The notes: generated by a model from the letters alone, not told the origin. Positions 1-7,332 are shown, counted from the first letter of the stretch. The stretch: 49,417 nucleotides of DNA from Chloroflexota bacterium (GCA_024223125.1 JAAEOP010000471.1:1-49417); one strand, 5' to 3'. Translations and numbers: made by a program.

Positions 1-1
1 C

Positions 2-82
2 ACTCAGTTTTGTCAATCGGGTGATACTTTGGTCAACGATAGTGGGTCGTTTGTTCTTTTTAGTTTTCTGTTTTATTTTCAT
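2..82 (-). CDS. possible 5' piece of a gene leaving the left edge
   Basis: An ATG at 82 opens a frame that stays open to the window edge (27 codons). The residues are lysine-rich at the start (MKIKQKTKKNKRP), then TIVDQSITRLTKLS. I do not recognise it. There is no clear Shine-Dalgarno sequence, so this may be chance. Confidence 0.2.
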   Translation of the reverse strand, partial: MKIKQKTKKNKRPTIVDQSITRLTKLS

Positions 83-292
83 AAGCAACGACCATACCAT
101 CAATTATCTGATTCTTAAACCCTTTTCCCATAATTGGAATTGCTGGTTGGAAATGATTGCTGCTGACTTATTCCCGCAAGCTGATAACGACCGTAATTGA
201 AACCATGGTACAGCAAGGAATGCTTACCGCCGACGGCAACGGCTTACTGCGCCACCTAATAAGGCATAGAACGGACGCTTCGCACCGCTCAT
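83..292. other. no gene recognised at left edge
   Basis: About 210 bases between the left-edge frame and the gamma-carbonic-anhydrase-like gene. I see no convincing coding frame, hairpin or repeat here. A 23-codon minus-strand frame (MGKGFKNQIIDGM...) exists but has no support. Confidence 0.4.
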
Positions 293-826
293 TCAAGCGT
301 TAATTGTCAATTGATCGATGTTTTGGGCGCGATAACGGGTCTGCATTTGTTGGTAATCTTGAGGGGCACGGCCGATCCAATCTAAAGCTGTGCCGCTGAG
401 TTCCTTTTTGATTTTGGCGGGGACGCCGGCCGCCAGCACCTGGTCAGGAATTTCCAACCGTTCAGGAATGACGCTGCCGGCCGCAACCATCACTTGTCGG
501 CCGATTTTGGCAAAGGGCAGAATAGTGGCGTTCATGCCGATAACAGTTCCCTGACCCACTTCACACCCTTCTAAAACGGAGTTGTGCCCAACGGTTACGT
601 TATCATGGATGATCGTGGGTGATTCCGCAAATACATGCAGCGTCACATTGTCTTGAATGCTGCACCCCGCACCAATGCGAATGGGGCCAAAATCCCCCCG
701 AATAACGGCGCTAAACCAGATAGAACTGTTGTCGCCCACTTCTACATCGCCGATGAGGACGGCCGTTGGTGCAATAAACACATCCTTACCAATTTTAGGC
801 TTCTTCCCTTCAAATTCAATCAACAT
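293..826 (-). CDS. gamma-carbonic anhydrase fold protein, PaaY/YrdA-like
   Basis: A 177-residue left-handed beta-helix protein of the gamma-carbonic anhydrase/PaaY group, with repeated hexapeptides such as IGDVEVGDNSSIWF and VIRGD. In the family, three His residues bind a metal between subunits of a trimer. Here His64 (TLH) and His81 (VGH) are seen, but the usual third position is Glu86 (SVLEGC, where relatives have LHGC), so the site may be altered or lost. PaaY of enteric bacteria hydrolyses dead-end CoA adducts of the phenylacetate pathway. The place at the end of a paa gene run fits that role, but it is inferred. It starts 5 bp after the HicA remnant. Confidence 0.8.
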   Translation of the reverse strand: MLIEFEGKKPKIGKDVFIAPTAVLIGDVEVGDNSSIWFSAVIRGDFGPIRIGAGCSIQDNVTLHVFAESPTIIHDNVTVGHNSVLEGCEVGQGTVIGMNATILPFAKIGRQVMVAAGSVIPERLEIPDQVLAAGVPAKIKKELSGTALDWIGRAPQDYQQMQTRYRAQNIDQLTINA

Positions 827-830
827 CTGA

Positions 831-893
831 TTAAAATAATTGTCTTAGCAACTCTTCTTTGCTCACGTCAAGAACGTCCCGAGACAATCTCAT
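831..893 (-). pseudogene. 20-codon HicA-like remnant (internal deletion)
   Basis: A frame of 20 codons begins in an ATGA overlap with the stop of the upstream HicB-like gene and reads MRLSRDVLDVSKEELLRQLF. From memory of the HicA/YcfA mRNA-interferase family, MRLxRDV resembles the N-terminus and LxVSKEELLRxLF resembles the last residues. The central double-stranded-RNA-binding-like core with its catalytic His is missing. The simplest reading is an in-frame internal deletion of a HicA toxin. It could also be a coincidental short frame, but the tight overlap argues for a former gene. Confidence 0.5.
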
Positions 894-1102
894 GCGATAG
901 CTAAAACTTCATCTTTGACAAAATGTAGACGAATCATGTTAGGTCGTTGATCATCGTCGAAATGACAAACGACAGCATCTTGAACCATCTCACGCAGTTC
1001 AGCTAGGGAATCGGCTTCGGTAAATATGGATTGACCTATGGCTTTTGTCTCGTAGCCGCCTTCTGGCGATTCTTGTACAAGAAAAATAATTTCATCATTC
1101 AT
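890..1102 (-). CDS. HicB-like small protein
   Basis: A 70-residue protein (MNDEIIFLVQESPEGGY..., SIFTEADSLAELREMVQDAVVCHFDD) of the HicB-type partial RNase-H fold group. The group is often mislabelled in databases as a 2-oxoisovalerate dehydrogenase fragment. The ATG at 1102 is preferred over upstream ATGs because GAGG lies 5 bases before it. Members usually act as antitoxin to a HicA toxin encoded immediately downstream. Here only a 20-codon stub of that partner survives, so this would be an orphan antitoxin. It has no evident link to the flanking paa genes. Confidence 0.65.
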   Translation of the reverse strand: MNDEIIFLVQESPEGGYETKAIGQSIFTEADSLAELREMVQDAVVCHFDDDQRPNMIRLHFVKDEVLAIA

Positions 1103-1200
1103 TATGACCTCTGGATTAAACATCAACTCTTTACCATCTGATTTCCGTTCGTCTATTCCACTTTACAACGTTTGAGTTATTACTACAAACAAAGCACAAC

Positions 1201-1986
1201 CTACCGACCTTTGAAATTCGGTTTCCGTTTTTCGCGGAAGGCTTGTACCCCTTCGGCATGATCTTCTGTTTTGATGAGAATACTTTGGGCCAACCCTTCC
1301 ACCGCCACGGCCGAAGTCTGGTCCATGTTGTGCAGGTTGTTTAGCAATTTTTTGGCCAGGCCGATGGATTGGGGAGCGCGTTTGACGAGGGTACGGCCGT
1401 AACCATAAACCGTCTCTAACAAATCATTCCCAGGAACCACTTTGTTCAAAAATCCCATCTGGTACACTTCACCCGCCGAATACATCGTACCCATCCAGAT
1501 CATCTCTTTGGCGCGGGCGACCCCAATTTCGCGGATGAGCCGGGCGCAACCGCCCACGCCAGGAATCAAGCTGATGTAATTTTCGCGGAAGCCAATCGTT
1601 GCTTCTGCGGCCGCAATACGGATGTCGCAGGCCAGAGCCAGTTCAAAACCGGCCCCGGTGCAAGGGCCGTTGATGGCGGCGATAACCGGTTTTTCTAACG
1701 CTTCCAGGTCGTCGAAAAATTTGGTCAGGCGGCGACTGTTGGCCCGGAATTGAGGCGTCACCCACTCCTGTTCAAAATGACTCATATCCCCCCCAGCCGA
1801 AAAGCCGCGCCCGGCGCCGGTGAACAACACTACCTTGACGTCATTGTTAAAGAAGAGTTCGTCCATCACGGCCGTAAAATCCAACCGCATTTGCATATTC
1901 ACCGCATTCAACTCATTTGGCCGGTTCAACGTGATGGTGGCAATGCCATCCTCATCCAGATTGTAAAGTAAGGTCTTGAATTCCAT
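1201..1986 (-). CDS. enoyl-CoA hydratase/isomerase (crotonase family)
   Basis: A 261-residue crotonase. The ATG at 1986 is chosen because GAGGA lies just upstream, and a longer frame from 2007 lacks this. Oxyanion-hole segments are FSAGGDMSHF (62-71) and NGPCTGAGFE (106-115). The two acid residues of hydratases are both present: Glu115 (GFELALACD) and Glu135 (GFREN), 20 residues apart as in rat crotonase. The segment after the second Glu is SLIPGVGG, not the PD-G type typical of PaaG isomerases, so hydratase chemistry is more likely. It lies downstream of paaC and the zinc-ribbon gene and probably handles a CoA intermediate of phenylacetate breakdown; the exact step is not determined. Confidence 0.85.
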   Translation of the reverse strand: MEFKTLLYNLDEDGIATITLNRPNELNAVNMQMRLDFTAVMDELFFNNDVKVVLFTGAGRGFSAGGDMSHFEQEWVTPQFRANSRRLTKFFDDLEALEKPVIAAINGPCTGAGFELALACDIRIAAAEATIGFRENYISLIPGVGGCARLIREIGVARAKEMIWMGTMYSAGEVYQMGFLNKVVPGNDLLETVYGYGRTLVKRAPQSIGLAKKLLNNLHNMDQTSAVAVEGLAQSILIKTEDHAEGVQAFREKRKPNFKGR

Positions 1987-2002
1987 AGATTCCTCGATAA
2001 TT

Positions 2003-2040
2003 GTCAATGGTTAGCGGTCAATGGTCAATCGTCAATGGTC
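2003..2040. repeat. three tandem GTCAATGGT words, 14-bp period
   Basis: GTCAATGGT occurs at 2003, 2017 and 2031, exactly 14 bp apart, across the stop codon of the zinc-ribbon gene and the gap to the next gene. Related GTCAAT words make the hairpin at 5693-5742. Confidence 0.7.
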
Positions 2041-2234
2041 GGCCGTTCGATTTCTTCCGTTTCTTTCCAGCGCACTGATTCAAATACGGTATGGCAATTG
2101 TTACAATAATATTGTGAGCCAATCAGCGTTTGCCCGAACAGGGAAAAAAGCTCGTTGTCTGTGGAGTTGCAATAGGGGCAGGTAATTTGCCCGACTTTAT
2201 CTGGGGGAGATTCTTGAGCGATAGACATAGACAT
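2025..2234 (-). CDS. stand-alone PaaD-type zinc ribbon
   Basis: A 69-residue protein beginning at the ATG that overlaps the paaC stop (TAATG), with GGAGG just upstream. It carries a Cys4 zinc ribbon: Cys19-x2-Cys22 (CPYC) and Cys44-x2-Cys47 (CNNC), with NSTDNELFSLFGQT between. This pattern matches the C-terminal zinc ribbon of proteobacterial PaaD (CPRCGS-type, then SEFGSTACK), which there is fused to a DUF59 domain. Here the DUF59 part is a separate gene at 3511-3906. The pair therefore looks like a split PaaD, thought to help cluster or metal assembly of the phenylacetyl-CoA epoxidase. The codons are tightly coupled to paaC. Confidence 0.75.
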   Translation of the reverse strand: MSMSIAQESPPDKVGQITCPYCNSTDNELFSLFGQTLIGSQYYCNNCHTVFESVRWKETEEIERPTIDD

Positions 2235-2986
2235 TATGCCTCCCGATACGCAGGATGCCAACCAGACCAATCTGGTTCAGCATGGGAAAGGGTGAGATTG
2301 TGTTTTTCCAGCAGTGGCATGATTTCAGCCCACCATTCCTGCCGCATTTGAGTCGGGGTTTTGTGTAGGATGCTGTTGTCTACCAGGAGGGCGGTTTGAG
2401 GATCGTCGTCGGGGCCAAACCAGGTGACGGCCGTTGCCCCAAAATGATTGAGCGATGTTTGCAAACGGCCGTGCATTTCATCCCCCATACGGGCCAGTTT
2501 TGCCAGCCAACTATCGCCAAAAATGCGGTGGAAGGCTTCTTCTTGCAAAATCTTGGCTGTGCGTCCTTTGAGAGGACTGTAAGCTGAATTGTGGGCGGCC
2601 GTAACAGCAATCATGGCAGCCCGATCCAGCAACACATTGACGGTAATGACATCCAACCAGGAAGGCCAGGGTTCATTGAGCAGGCGGGGACAATGGTACA
2701 TGTCGCGGGCTTGCAAATCATTTTCGGCGCCAACGCCATCCGGCACGCCGGGGAAATCCTTGAAGATGGCGTATAGACTGCGAGCGTGCCCCAATTCATC
2801 CTGAGTAATGGCCGACGCGCCGACGGCCGCTTCTAGAGCTGGCCCCCCATTCACCCATTCAGACGTGCGAATGCCGATACGATGTTTGGTGTCCGCCAAT
2901 GATATTCCCCATTGCAAAAGGGCGGCCGCGACACGGCCGTCTAACTCTTCAACTCGCCGGTAAGTGAGTGTCGTACCATCGCTCAT
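2234..2986 (-). CDS. paaC: phenylacetyl-CoA epoxidase subunit PaaC
   Basis: A 250-residue ferritin-like subunit of the 1,2-phenylacetyl-CoA epoxidase. The ATG at 2986 overlaps the upstream stop by ATGA and follows AAAGGAGAAAG. A longer frame exists but lacks these signals. Four helix ligand motifs of a diiron site are visible: Glu43 (TSEW), Glu64-x2-His67 (QDELGH), Asp121 (LLDRAA) and Glu150-x2-His153 (EEAFH). In the E. coli complex PaaC is the structural, non-catalytic subunit, and its second-helix motif is degraded (LLGQ as I recall it). Here the full set matches that of PaaA in this same cluster. It could bind metal; this is inference. Confidence 0.88.
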   Translation of the reverse strand: MSDGTTLTYRRVEELDGRVAAALLQWGISLADTKHRIGIRTSEWVNGGPALEAAVGASAITQDELGHARSLYAIFKDFPGVPDGVGAENDLQARDMYHCPRLLNEPWPSWLDVITVNVLLDRAAMIAVTAAHNSAYSPLKGRTAKILQEEAFHRIFGDSWLAKLARMGDEMHGRLQTSLNHFGATAVTWFGPDDDPQTALLVDNSILHKTPTQMRQEWWAEIMPLLEKHNLTLSHAEPDWSGWHPAYREA

Positions 2987-3174
2987 ACCGCTTTCTCCTT
3001 TTGCCGGGGGATGACTTGTATGACGGCCGTTTCTGGAAAAGCAATCAGTTCCAACCATGCCTCCCCGGCCATTTCTGCCAATTCATTCTGGGCAACGGTT
3101 TTGACAAATTCCAGCGGTTGAGGATATTCGGTACGACCGTAAATATGGTAGTTTGTTTTTTCTTTTTCACTCAT
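2983..3174 (-). CDS. 63-residue unknown protein inside paa cluster
   Basis: A small soluble protein (MSEKEKTNYHIYGRTEYPQPLEFV...) between paaB and paaC, ending in an ATGA overlap with paaC, which indicates translational coupling. I do not recognise a family. It has no Cys, one His, and an alternating hydrophobic C-terminal stretch (AWLELIAFPETAVIQVIP) that suggests beta strands. It differs clearly from PaaB. A role in the epoxidase complex is suggested only by position. Confidence 0.6.
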   Translation of the reverse strand: MSEKEKTNYHIYGRTEYPQPLEFVKTVAQNELAEMAGEAWLELIAFPETAVIQVIPRQKEKAV

Positions 3175-3224
3175 CTCATCATTCTCAAGGTTAGTCTAAC
3201 CCGATGTCGGTTATCAGTCATCGG

Positions 3225-3440
3225 TTACTGAATTGCTCTTAGCGTCACAATCTCTTTACGCGGCACAATAATCATCTCATTCCAGCCCCATTCATCATAC
3301 AGTGTGTAGGCATACATACTGGCTAAGTCCGGGCCATCAGCCACCACATTGCCAATATGACGCAGCGGTTCTTCGCGGTTAAATTTGGCAAATACTTCAT
3401 AAATATCCCCTTCGGGTGTCTGGTTGATTGGTTTGCTCAT
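3225..3440 (-). CDS. paaB: phenylacetyl-CoA epoxidase subunit PaaB
   Basis: A 71-residue PaaB: IYEVFAKFNREEPLRHIGNVVADGPDLASMYAYTLYDEW...MIIVPRKEI matches the family pattern of a small alpha/beta bridging subunit. PaaB is thought to hold PaaA-PaaC heterodimers together. It is shorter than the enteric protein (about 95 residues), lacking a C-terminal tail. It lies between the DUF59-type paaD and the 63-residue gene, separated from paaD by about 70 bp containing a GAGATTGG hairpin. Confidence 0.85.
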   Translation of the reverse strand: MSKPINQTPEGDIYEVFAKFNREEPLRHIGNVVADGPDLASMYAYTLYDEWGWNEMIIVPRKEIVTLRAIQ

Positions 3441-3462
3441 GTAGAAATCCTTCGGGAGATTA

Positions 3463-3501
3463 GAGATTGGAGATTTTTAGGTGATGCCAATCTCCAATCT
3501 C
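3463..3501. repeat. intergenic hairpin, GAGATTGG family
   Basis: Perfect 13-bp inverted arms, GAGATTGGAGATT (3463-3475) and AATCTCCAATCTC (3489-3501), with a 13-bp loop, in the paaD-paaB gap. A close relative with 14-bp arms lies at 25490-25526. Confidence 0.8.
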
Positions 3502-3510
3502 AACTTATTC

Positions 3511-3906
3511 TTAAACCGAAATCCCCCACTTCTTTAACTTTTCCATGCCTCTTGGGGTTAATCGTTTCCGCGTCCAGGGTGGATCCCAGACAATTTCCAT
3601 AGTTACTTCGTTAACGGCCGTTTCTTGCAGCAGCCGTTCACGGATATCGCCGATGATGAATTCCATACAGGGGCAGCCCATTGCGGTGAAGGTCAGGTCT
3701 ATGTGAACACGGCCGTCGGCCAGCCGCAGCCCATAAATCAACCCCATATCCACCACACTAATCGGCCATTCTGGGTCTTCCACTTCTTCCAACGCCGCCC
3801 ACAAATGCAGTTCATCGGCCGTAGCCTTGGCGCGTGCCTTTTCTAACCAGGGAGGAGACGGCCGTTCAACCTGTTTGCCGTTCACTGAAAACTGTTCGCC
3901 ACTCAC
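3511..3906 (-). CDS. paaD: PaaD-like DUF59/MIP18 domain protein
   Basis: 131 residues from a GTG that overlaps the paaA stop (GTGA), with AGAGG 7 bases upstream. Another GTG at 3924 is possible but has a poorer ribosome site. The DUF59/MIP18 fold is shown by DPEWPISVVDMGLIYGL (45-61), the conserved cysteine loop TAMGCPCMEF (Cys78, Cys80) and the end VWDPPWTRKRLTPRG. PaaD aids maturation of the phenylacetyl-CoA epoxidase. The usual C-terminal zinc ribbon is absent here and is found as a separate gene at 2025-2234. It is translationally coupled to paaA. Confidence 0.85.
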   Translation of the reverse strand: MSGEQFSVNGKQVERPSPPWLEKARAKATADELHLWAALEEVEDPEWPISVVDMGLIYGLRLADGRVHIDLTFTAMGCPCMEFIIGDIRERLLQETAVNEVTMEIVWDPPWTRKRLTPRGMEKLKKWGISV

Positions 3907-4865
3907 GCTATGACCTCTTGCCACGTCCGCTTCTCATACCCATTCCCATGCAATTCGTTATAGCCGCGCTGAATATCAGCCACAAACTTTTTGTTCATTG
4001 GTCCACGAGCTTTCCAACGGTGCATCACCTCATCCCAGGTAGATTCTCCTTCCGCAAACAACCACCGTTTTTCAGCAGCTACAAACTGGGCAGGGAAGGG
4101 GAAATCAAATAGATACTTTTGCTCGGTCTCATCCCAATGCACTGGCACATCCAAATCCAGCGATTGCAAAAAGGGAATGCCGGTACTCATCCAAATCTGC
4201 CGTAGTTGGTCATTGGTGCTGCCCTTAAAGCCATAATCAATCTGCTCTGTGTGCTTCTTCAAATCATCGGGCAGGCCAAACCATTCCATTGTCAAGGGGA
4301 ACATCCAATCCACCGCCCGCTGCAACTCTTCATGGCCGCCAGGTTGGGCATTAATTTTACGCATCCACGTCTCCCCATGCCGCAGATGGAAATTTTCTTC
4401 CTTATCCACTTTAGCCAGCGCCCTTTTCCAGGGGCCAAAGCTGGTGTGTTTATAAATATCCCCCAGCAGCGTAAATCCGGCGCGGTCATACATCGCATTC
4501 GCTACGGCCAGTTCAGTCCACGTTTCCAGGGGCACATCAAAGGCATACGGATATTTGAACTCTTTCGGCCGTCGCCGGTAAACAAGCTGCTCTTTGCTGA
4601 CGCCCAAATCTTCCAACAGACGGTAAGCAATATGAGCGTGCCCCAACTCATCTTGAATGATGCTCATGGCTGAAAGGTAGGCGTTGGTGGAAGGGGCATC
4701 CTGCGCCGCCAGATAATAGGCCGGGGCGCTGATCAATTCTGTATCGGCCGATACCGTTAAAATCCGCTTCATCCCTTCAATATAAACAGGACTCATCTGG
4801 TCAATGGTTTCAATTAACTTCCCATCATGAATACGGTCTAGTAGCTGCTGTTCGGTTATTGTCAT
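3903..4865 (-). CDS. paaA: phenylacetyl-CoA epoxidase catalytic subunit PaaA
   Basis: A 320-residue ferritin-like diiron subunit that forms the ring 1,2-epoxide of phenylacetyl-CoA. The ATG at 4865 follows GGAGCAGAAAG. A TTG six codons upstream is less likely. Ligand motifs: Glu43 (DTEL), Glu73-x2-His76 (QDELGH), Asp127 (YDRAG) and Glu157-x2-His160 (EENFH). Length is close to the enteric protein (about 309). It lies 29 bp downstream of the enoyl-CoA hydratase gene and overlaps paaD by 4 bp. The electron-supplying reductase PaaE is not in the window. Confidence 0.92.
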   Translation of the reverse strand: MTITEQQLLDRIHDGKLIETIDQMSPVYIEGMKRILTVSADTELISAPAYYLAAQDAPSTNAYLSAMSIIQDELGHAHIAYRLLEDLGVSKEQLVYRRRPKEFKYPYAFDVPLETWTELAVANAMYDRAGFTLLGDIYKHTSFGPWKRALAKVDKEENFHLRHGETWMRKINAQPGGHEELQRAVDWMFPLTMEWFGLPDDLKKHTEQIDYGFKGSTNDQLRQIWMSTGIPFLQSLDLDVPVHWDETEQKYLFDFPFPAQFVAAEKRWLFAEGESTWDEVMHRWKARGPMNKKFVADIQRGYNELHGNGYEKRTWQEVIA

Positions 4866-4894
4866 CTTTCTGCTCCGTTGCAAGTTGCAACTTG

Positions 4895-5677
4895 TTACTT
4901 CCCTCTGTATTCTGGCGGCCGTTTCTCAGCAAATGCAGTAAATCCTTCCGTGGCGTCTTCTGAATCAAAGAGGGGGGCAATTAATTGGCGTTCATAGGAC
5001 AGGGCATTATGCAGTTCCATTTGTATTCCATCATGAACACAGCGCTTAATGGCCCCAATTGCCAACGTAGCCCCGGTGGCTAGGTTTTGGGCATATGATT
5101 CTGTTTCGGCCAGTAGTTGGTCGGCCGCAAAAACCTTATTCACCAGGCCCAACCGCAGCGCTTCTTCTGGTCCTACCGCTTCTCCGGTGATCATCATTTC
5201 TAATGCTTTGTTGGCGCCGATGAGGCGGGGTAGCCGCTGGGTTCCGCCATTGCCGGGCAGTAAACCTAAAGTTACTTCGGGCAGTCCCATACGGTATCTC
5301 CCCTCGGCCACAAAACGCAGATCACATGCCAGAGCCATTTCCAACCCACCGCCAAGCGTGTGGCCGTTGATGGCGGCAATATAAATCTTGTTACTGTGGG
5401 CGATCTTTTCCAGAGCAGCGTGAGCGAATTGGATCATTTCCATGTTTGCGGCCGTGTCATTAGCCATAAACGCTTTAATATCGGCCCCGGCCGAAAAGAA
5501 TTTTGCCGAGGCACTTTTGAGAATGACGACCTTAACCGCTTCATCTCTATTAGCCGCCTCAATAGCCGCATCCAACTCGCGCATAAAGTTAATTTCGTAG
5601 CTGTTGGCCGGGGGACGATTCAAGGTAATGTATCCAACGGCCGTTTCCTTCGTAAAAGTCACAACTGATTCTGCCAT
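4895..5677 (-). CDS. enoyl-CoA hydratase, PaaF-like
   Basis: A 260-residue crotonase with the oxyanion-hole segments FSAGADIKAF (61-70) and NGHTLGGGLE (104-113), catalytic Glu113 (GGGLEMALACD) and Glu134 (GLPEVTLG), and LLPGNGGTQRL, all typical of hydratases. The C-terminal AFAEKRPPEYRGK is standard for the family. Directly upstream of paaA in the same direction, it is a good candidate for the 2,3-dehydroadipyl-CoA hydratase (PaaF) step. A general fatty-acid enoyl-CoA hydratase cannot be excluded. Confidence 0.87.
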   Translation of the reverse strand: MAESVVTFTKETAVGYITLNRPPANSYEINFMRELDAAIEAANRDEAVKVVILKSASAKFFSAGADIKAFMANDTAANMEMIQFAHAALEKIAHSNKIYIAAINGHTLGGGLEMALACDLRFVAEGRYRMGLPEVTLGLLPGNGGTQRLPRLIGANKALEMMITGEAVGPEEALRLGLVNKVFAADQLLAETESYAQNLATGATLAIGAIKRCVHDGIQMELHNALSYERQLIAPLFDSEDATEGFTAFAEKRPPEYRGK

Positions 5678-5692
5678 AATTCAAACTCTCCA

Positions 5693-5742
5693 ATTGTCAA
5701 TTGTTAGTTGTCAATTGCCAATGACTATTGACAATTGACAAT
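5693..5742. repeat. intergenic hairpin of GTCAATTG words
   Basis: Inverted arms ATTGTCAATTGT (5693-5704) and ACAATTGACAAT (5731-5742) in the gap between the aldehyde dehydrogenase and hydratase genes. AT-rich, with further partial GTCAATTG copies in the loop. There is no T-run, so a structural repeat is more likely than a simple terminator. Confidence 0.7.
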
Positions 5743-5745
5743 ATT

Positions 5746-7206
5746 TCAGTCTAGTCCGCCGAAGACGACGCTTTTTGGTTCCAGGTAATAATCCAACGCT
5801 TCGGGGCCGTGTTCACGGCCGATGCCGCTGGCCTTGACGCCGCCAAAGGGCATTTCATCGTAGCCAAAATGAATCTGATTGATCCACACCATGCCGCTTT
5901 GAATTTCGCGGGCGGCCTGATTAGCCCACTTCATATTATTTGTCCACACCGATGATCCCAATCCCCATTGGCTGCCGTTCGCTTTGGCAATCGCCTCGTC
6001 AAAATTGGACACCTTGAAAACAGGCAAAGCGGGGCCAAATACTTCTTCCGTTACCATCTTGCTGTTTTCATCCACATTAACCAACAGGGCCGGGTTCAGA
6101 TAATGGCCTGATTCCATCCCCTCGCCTGTGGGAATATCGCCGCCGACCAGGAGTTCTGCCCCTTTGTCCGTGGCATCGGCAATCTGGTCTAATACTTCTT
6201 TGCGTTGGCTGGCGGTGTGCAGTGGCCCCATGCGAATATAGGGTTTTTCTGCCTTACTCATGCCGTCGCCCGGTTCATACCGTTTTACTTTGGCAGCCAG
6301 GGAATCTACAAATTCATCGTAAATTTCTTCAAATACGTACAGCCGTTTGACTGCCAAACACGCCTGTCCTGCATTCCAATAACGGCCGATCATCGCCCCA
6401 TTCACCGCTTTTTTCAGATCAGCGTCTGGGCAGACAATCATGGGATCAGAACCGCCCAATTCTAAAGTCAGGCGTTTGAACTTTGGCCCGGCCGCAGCGA
6501 TTACCCGTTTACCCGTTTCCGAGCTGCCAGTCAGGGCTACCCGTTTAACATCATCATGGCTAATCAGTTCATGACCGACGGTGCTACCGGGGCCGGTGAT
6601 ACATTGAAGCACGCCGGGGGGCAGTCCAGCTTCGTTGAGCAGGCCAATGATTCTGAGCGTCGTCAAAGGGGTGCTGCTGGCCGGTTTGATGATGATGGGA
6701 CAACCAGCCGCCAATGCCGGCCCAACCTTTGTGCCCATCAGCGTAATGGGGAAGTTCCAGGGCACAATCCCCACCGACACACCGACGGGGAAAGGCATGA
6801 TGACGCCGTAGCTTTTGGGATTCATTGCTGGCGGCAGCGGCGCCATTGACCCTCGAATTTTGCTGGCCAGGTCGGCGTAGAACTGCATACCGTGTAAAAA
6901 GTGGTGAATTTCGCCACCCGCTTCAAAGACGGGTTTGCCTTGTTCTTGTGTCAGCAGCGCGGCCAACTCTTTGCTGTGTGCTTTGACATTGGCAATGCCT
7001 TTCCGCAATAAGTCGGCGCGGGCATCAGGGGGAGTGTTGGCCCATTCTTGCTCGACGGCCGCAGCGGCCGCAATTGCATCCTGCGCATCTTCCACACTGG
7101 CCAGGGGAGCGCTGTCTACCACTTCCCCATTTGCCGGATTAATCACGTCATACCTGTTTCCATTAACGGCATTTACCCATTCGCCGTTGATAAACATTTG
7201 GGTCAT
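5746..7206 (-). CDS. NAD(P)-dependent aldehyde dehydrogenase
   Basis: A 486-residue ALDH. The ATG at 7206 has GGAGG upstream (10-base spacing). Longer frames run into the inserted repeat at 7240. Catalytic residues: Asn151 (PWNFP), Lys174 (KPA), Glu249 (LELGGSDP) and Cys283 (GQAC). The C-terminal MPFGGVKASGIGREHG segment is typical of succinate-semialdehyde-dehydrogenase-like and other medium-specificity members. Being upstream of the paa genes it could oxidise phenylacetaldehyde or the ring-opened semialdehyde normally handled by PaaZ. The substrate cannot be read from sequence. ELGGSD, in place of the common ELGGN-P, is a slight oddity. Confidence 0.88.
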   Translation of the reverse strand: MTQMFINGEWVNAVNGNRYDVINPANGEVVDSAPLASVEDAQDAIAAAAAVEQEWANTPPDARADLLRKGIANVKAHSKELAALLTQEQGKPVFEAGGEIHHFLHGMQFYADLASKIRGSMAPLPPAMNPKSYGVIMPFPVGVSVGIVPWNFPITLMGTKVGPALAAGCPIIIKPASSTPLTTLRIIGLLNEAGLPPGVLQCITGPGSTVGHELISHDDVKRVALTGSSETGKRVIAAAGPKFKRLTLELGGSDPMIVCPDADLKKAVNGAMIGRYWNAGQACLAVKRLYVFEEIYDEFVDSLAAKVKRYEPGDGMSKAEKPYIRMGPLHTASQRKEVLDQIADATDKGAELLVGGDIPTGEGMESGHYLNPALLVNVDENSKMVTEEVFGPALPVFKVSNFDEAIAKANGSQWGLGSSVWTNNMKWANQAAREIQSGMVWINQIHFGYDEMPFGGVKASGIGREHGPEALDYYLEPKSVVFGGLD

Positions 7207-7239
7207 AAGATCGTTTCCTCCAATTTTAGAATAACCATA

Positions 7240-7332
7240 GTAACTATTCAGCTTCCAGAGGTACGACGCACTTGCAAAGAGCAGTGGCATTGACATTGCT
7301 CTGGGAAAAGTGCGTCGCACCTGTACAGTTAC
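7240..7332. mobile_element. MITE-like element copy 1 (93 bp)
   Basis: 93 bp with ends GTAACTATTCAG and (as its complement) GTAACTGTACAG, inner inverted arms AGGTACGACGCACTT and AAGTGCGTCGCACCT, flanked by TAACCATA and TAACTATA (8 bp, one mismatch), a likely target duplication. It differs from the copy at 24041 at three bases only. It lies 33 bp upstream of the aldehyde dehydrogenase start. No coding capacity. Confidence 0.88.

Noticed and set aside
1201..1986. Assignment of either crotonase as the PaaG oxepin-CoA isomerase
   Set aside because: Both have hydratase-type Glu pairs and PGxGG segments, not the PD-G segment I associate with PaaG.
2003..2040. CRISPR-like short repeats
   Set aside because: Three 9-bp words at 14-bp spacing are far too short for a CRISPR array, and there are no cas genes in the window.
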